The translations under genes and the position numbers were made by a program. Shown one piece after another: positions 15,743 through 18,685 of a DNA stretch of 18,685 nt (the stretch's first letter is position 1; every line of letters begins with the position of its first letter). Below the pieces are notes generated by a model. The model saw nothing but the letters and a program-made list of their open reading frames with translations. It made no database searches and was not told the DNA's origin. This stretch comes from JAADHY01 sp964428935 (GTDB lineage Bacteria; Planctomycetota; Planctomycetia; Planctomycetales; Planctomycetaceae). The DNA lies in the NCBI GenBank assembly GCA_964428935.1, contig CAYSAG010000076.1, positions 1 to 18,685 on the forward strand, written 5' to 3'.

Positions 15743-17767
15743 CTACCGGTCGTTTCGGAACGTCCGAAAGCCTTCCGGCTCCACAGTAAACCCTCTCGGG
15801 TCGTGCCAAGCAACCTTCGAAAAGTTGACGACCACGGACCAGCCAGACGAAAACCGCGTTTCCTGCACCAGTCGGTCCGCAGACAGAAAGCGGTGGTCGG
15901 TCAACTCGTCGAAGCCGATTTTTTCGTGCCAGCCGCACACGTTCTTGTACGTTTGCCAGTAGCGGTCCTTCACCTTCGCCCAGGCCGGCGTGCCGACCAC
16001 GTTGCCGGCCTTCGGGTGCAGGAAAAGAATCGTGGGCGTACCGTAGAGAATGTTGAACAGGTCGTGGCGGTTCCACAGTTCGGGCGCTCGGCCCGGGTCC
16101 TGGTTCCAACGGCGAGTGCAAAAGACGGAGTCGTGGTAGACGAGCTGAAAGAGGGGGACGCGGCGAGCCGGGTTGAAGTCGTAGCCCAGGAACCGCTCGC
16201 GGTAGCCGGGCTTGTCCTTCCGGTACGGACCGACCCAGTGGGTCTCGTCGCCGCTGCCGTAGTAGGCTCCGGCGTACTCGAGCAGAGTCTCAACGCCCTC
16301 GAAGACGTGCGTGGTCCGGGTGGCCCACCACTTGCCACGTTCCGAGCCGACGACCAGGCCGAGGTCGGCCAGGGCCTGCAATGCTTCGTTCAGTCGGTCA
16401 GCTCCTTCGGACCGGCGGACCGGGTGGTCCGGGTGGTAGCACTCGTGAATCGAGCCGCCGGTGGTGGTGCAGTCGGTGAAAAAGTAGTTCAAGCCCAGAG
16501 CGCGAGCTTGCCGACCTCGCTGGACGAAGACCGCTCGGTGCGCCGCCGGGCAACGGTCCAGTCGGCCCTTCGGGTCCCAAGCGTTGGGCTTGTACTTCAA
16601 CTGGCCCGACTCAGGAAGAACGGCTGCCTCTTTCAGCGACGGGTTCGCGTCGACCCACCGTCCTTGAATCCAACTGAAGTTGTGGTAGCCGCCAATCAAG
16701 TAGCCTGCTCGCCGCGCTGCCCGGACCGCGTCGGGTTCAATGCCCGCCGCTTCCGGTGCGTCGCCCGCTCGCGGCTTGGCCACAACGGCCTGACGGACGC
16801 CGGTCGCTTGCAGAGCCTCCACCAGCTCGGCCGTGAGCTCCGTCTGGTTCCACACGTCCAAGGCACCGCGCAGCCGAGCCACCTCGGGGTTGGCTCGAAT
16901 CTTGTCTTGCCACGAGCGGAATGCTCCCCGAGCCTGCTCGGCCCGACGAAACGCCTTGGCCATGGCCACGTAGCCACCTTCGGCGAAGAAGCGAAACGTC
17001 ACGCGGCGTGGGTAGGCCCACGTGCGTTTGGAGTCCAGCCACGTTACGTGCGGCAACGTCCGCTCGCCGGACGGCGTTCGCACCCAATTGACCGAAAACA
17101 GGCAGTCGAACGGCGTCTCGACTTCCGTCATGACTCCGCGACGCCCGTCCGTCACGCCCCACCACGGCATGCTCAGACGCTGGTGCAACCAGTAGGAGTT
17201 CCAGCGGCGGTAGTCGACGTTCGGGTCGGTTTCGCGAATCGCCCACAAGACGCCTTCGTCGATTGGCACCGCCGCCTCCGGCCCCGCCTCGTCGTTCACG
17301 AACGCGTACGGGTAGGTCATGAGGGCCACTCCAGCCCAACCAGGCTGCCACGGTAGACGCTCGTTGCGTTTCGGTGTGTCGAGCACGACAGTCAGCGTTG
17401 GCTCGTCCTCGGCCAGCCGGTACGTCACTTCGAACGGGTAGCCTTTCCACGTCGCTTTGGCTCGAATGGTTGTTCCGTCGACCGTGGCGTCGGCCAGTCG
17501 AATCAGGCGGGCGGGTGGAATGGGTGTCGTCTCGACCTGCCCCCAGGCTCGTCCCCGGGCGGACTGAAACGGCACGTACTGCCGCCACACGACTCCGTTT
17601 CGCAAGTCTTCAACCGTCAGCAGCCCGGACGGCACGGCCAGCACGACTCGCAACGACCGGTTGTGAATGGAAAAGGTGGAGCCGTCTGCCGCGACGGCCG
17701 GCAACAGGCCAAAACCGAGAGCTCCACTCAGAAGGACGGTTACCAGTGCACCTCGCGCGTTGAGCAT
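15743..17767 (-). CDS. Exported glycoside hydrolase related to GH101/GH129 (GHL family)
   Basis: A 674-residue exported protein with a signal peptide (1-27, ending AVAA). An N-terminal beta-sandwich (about 30-265) is followed by a TIM-barrel-like region and a C-terminal beta domain. The stretch FTDCTTTGGSIHECYHPDHPVRR (D432), then VVGSERGKWWA (E476) and VPLFQLVYHDSVF with LFNILYGTPTILFL, is the pattern of glycosyl hydrolases related to GH101 (GHL1-3, GH129); D432 and E476 are my candidates for nucleophile and acid/base by position. GH101/GH129 enzymes release alpha-linked N-acetylgalactosamine, but substrate is not predictable here. ATG 17767 has AAGGAG upstream; the open frame continues to 18139 but the added residues are low-complexity and overlap the next gene. 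It is the first gene of a hydrolase pair with the DUF5703 protein. Confidence 0.75.
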   Translation of the reverse strand: MLNARGALVTVLLSGALGFGLLPAVAADGSTFSIHNRSLRVVLAVPSGLLTVEDLRNGVVWRQYVPFQSARGRAWGQVETTPIPPARLIRLADATVDGTTIRAKATWKGYPFEVTYRLAEDEPTLTVVLDTPKRNERLPWQPGWAGVALMTYPYAFVNDEAGPEAAVPIDEGVLWAIRETDPNVDYRRWNSYWLHQRLSMPWWGVTDGRRGVMTEVETPFDCLFSVNWVRTPSGERTLPHVTWLDSKRTWAYPRRVTFRFFAEGGYVAMAKAFRRAEQARGAFRSWQDKIRANPEVARLRGALDVWNQTELTAELVEALQATGVRQAVVAKPRAGDAPEAAGIEPDAVRAARRAGYLIGGYHNFSWIQGRWVDANPSLKEAAVLPESGQLKYKPNAWDPKGRLDRCPAAHRAVFVQRGRQARALGLNYFFTDCTTTGGSIHECYHPDHPVRRSEGADRLNEALQALADLGLVVGSERGKWWATRTTHVFEGVETLLEYAGAYYGSGDETHWVGPYRKDKPGYRERFLGYDFNPARRVPLFQLVYHDSVFCTRRWNQDPGRAPELWNRHDLFNILYGTPTILFLHPKAGNVVGTPAWAKVKDRYWQTYKNVCGWHEKIGFDELTDHRFLSADRLVQETRFSSGWSVVVNFSKVAWHDPRGFTVEPEGFRTFRNDR

Positions 17768-18081
17768 GTCTGTACTCTCCTTTTCTTCGCCGCGTGTGTT
17801 TACCGTTCGGTGTCTCGGGTTTGGTGGTCGAACGCTCGCCGCCAGACGGCCGGGCGTCCGGCGGAGACGCCCCCTTCGGCTCTTGGCGTTCGGGTTGCCG
17901 TTCACAGGGCCGCTGCCAGAAGTGCTCGACGGCCGGAAGAAGACGTGTCCTTCCGCGTCGGCGCTGGGACGTCGAGCCGCTCCGGCCGCTTGGGAGCGTC
18001 GTTCGACAGCAAGTCGCACGCTGCTCCGCCGCCGACGCACGAAAAGCTGCGGGTTTCCGCCTGCGCCGCCGGTGGGCAGTT
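17768..18081. other. Intergenic region of 314 bases
   Basis: This gap lies between the permease stop and the GHL hydrolase start. Frames are open on both strands, but their translations are Arg/Ser/Pro-rich and unlike any family, so I see no gene. It contains a perfect hairpin at 17852-17872 and the hydrolase ribosome site near 17777-17782. I find no convincing promoter, though one for the downstream hydrolase is expected here. Confidence 0.5.
17852..17872. terminator. GC-rich hairpin downstream of the ABC permease gene
   Basis: GGGCGTC (17852-17858) and GACGCCC (17866-17872) form a perfect 7-bp stem with a 7-base loop, about 210 bases after the permease stop. No T run follows on the - strand. 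It may end the permease transcript or be a leader structure of the hydrolase gene. Confidence 0.25.
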
Positions 18082-18685
18082 TCAGCCCAGCGTTTTTCGG
18101 AACCGAGCGACACTGAGCGTCAGAATGACGGCTCCGCAAACGGCTAGACTAACCGTTGCCGGCAACAGGTCCACCCAGTCCGCTCCCCGCAACACCACAC
18201 CCCGCAGAATTTCGACAAAGTACGTCACTGGAAGGACACAACTAATCCAGTAAATCGGCAGCGGCATTTCGCTTCGCGGAAACATGAACCCGGAGAGCAG
18301 AACCGAGGGCAACATGATTAGAAACGCGAACTGCATGGCTTCCACCTGCGTCGTGGCAATTGTGGAAACCAACAGCCCCAAGCCCAAGGCACACACAATG
18401 AACAGCGACGACAAAGCGAGCAGCAACGCGACGTCGCCGTGAATGGGAACGCCGAACAAGTAGACCATGACGTTGAGCACAATGAGCGTCTCGAGCACGC
18501 CGACGGCTGCGTACGGCAGCAGCTTTCCCAGCATCAGTCCCACTCGGCCAACCGGCGTCACGAACAACTGCTCCAGCGTTCCCAACTCCCGTTCCCGAAC
18601 AATGGCGAAGGCCGTCAAGAACAGCGTCACCAATTGCAGAATGATTCCGACCAGTCCGGGGACGAAGAAGTGCGAGCTCTCCAAG
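18082..18685 (-). CDS. ABC-2 type transporter permease, C-terminal part (5' end outside the window)
   Basis: The visible 200 residues are the second half of an ABC-2 family inner-membrane permease. FFVPGLVGIILQLVTLFLTAFAIVRERELGTLEQLFVTP is the family core, with the ERE-GTLEQL-VTP coupling motif that meets the ATPase subunit, followed by GKLLPYAAVGVLETLIVL and four further hydrophobic segments, then the short tail FRKTLG. The pattern is closest to YhhJ/YbhR-type exporters. An apparent TTG start at 18684 is most likely internal because these permeases begin with a first membrane helix and a periplasmic domain missing here. The partner ATPase is probably upstream outside the window. The 314-base gap after it suggests it is not in one operon with the hydrolases. 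Confidence 0.88.
   Translation of the reverse strand, partial: LESSHFFVPGLVGIILQLVTLFLTAFAIVRERELGTLEQLFVTPVGRVGLMLGKLLPYAAVGVLETLIVLNVMVYLFGVPIHGDVALLLALSSLFIVCALGLGLLVSTIATTQVEAMQFAFLIMLPSVLLSGFMFPRSEMPLPIYWISCVLPVTYFVEILRGVVLRGADWVDLLPATVSLAVCGAVILTLSVARFRKTLG

Noticed and set aside
15648..16121. N-terminal extension of the DUF5703 protein by 158 residues
   Set aside because: It overlaps the end of the hydrolase gene, precedes the signal peptide, and the ribosome site before 15647 fixes the start.
15662..17356. A 564-residue frame on the + strand opposite the GHL hydrolase
   Set aside because: The - strand product has a signal peptide and conserved hydrolase motifs; the + strand translation has none.

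Overview
The window is GC-rich, densely coding, and lacks RNA genes, CRISPR arrays and recognisable insertion sequences. The protein set suggests a member of the Planctomycetota or a related PVC-type bacterium: a PQQ-type beta-propeller protein with a methyltransferase-like insert, an exported sulfatase, a uroporphyrinogen-decarboxylase-like protein that is not HemE, a DUF5703/LamG protein and a GH101/GH129-related hydrolase. This is inferred from protein families; there is no rRNA here to confirm it.

The left part (about 275-8082) is all on the + strand. It holds a HAL2/CysQ-like 3'(2'),5'-bisphosphate nucleotidase, a GT-C-type (GT39-like) multi-pass membrane protein with odd Arg/Gly-rich insertions, dihydropteroate synthase (folP, start reassigned to a GTG at 3732), and a 1107-residue exported beta-propeller protein with a Rossmann/SAM-methyltransferase-like domain embedded in it.

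The right part (8136 to the end) is all on the - strand and converges on the left block. In transcription order it has the end of an ABC-2 permease, a GH101/GH129-related (GHL) hydrolase, a DUF5703/LamG protein with a glycosidase-like helical domain, an AAA ATPase with a DUF4143-type C-terminus, a UroD-family protein, a sulfatase, and L-rhamnose mutarotase. Apart from the permease and the ATPase it reads as a carbohydrate-processing cluster: exported hydrolases and a sulfatase acting on a sulfated, deoxysugar-containing glycan, with RhaM handling the released L-sugar inside the cell. The substrate is an inference.

The ATPase gene looks like an intruder in that cluster. It uses GAT for Asp at seven or more positions, a codon its neighbours almost never use. 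It also has its own strong promoter, with two copies of the inverted repeat TTCTCCT-N7-AGGAGAA spaced 33 bp apart, one on the -35 box and one on the -10/start/RBS region. Other points of note are a sulfatase with C-S-T-T-R in place of C-x-P-x-R, a LamG domain whose strands appear in permuted order, and a genome-wide preference for ATT over ATC isoleucine codons despite C-ending codons for Asp, Asn, His and Tyr.
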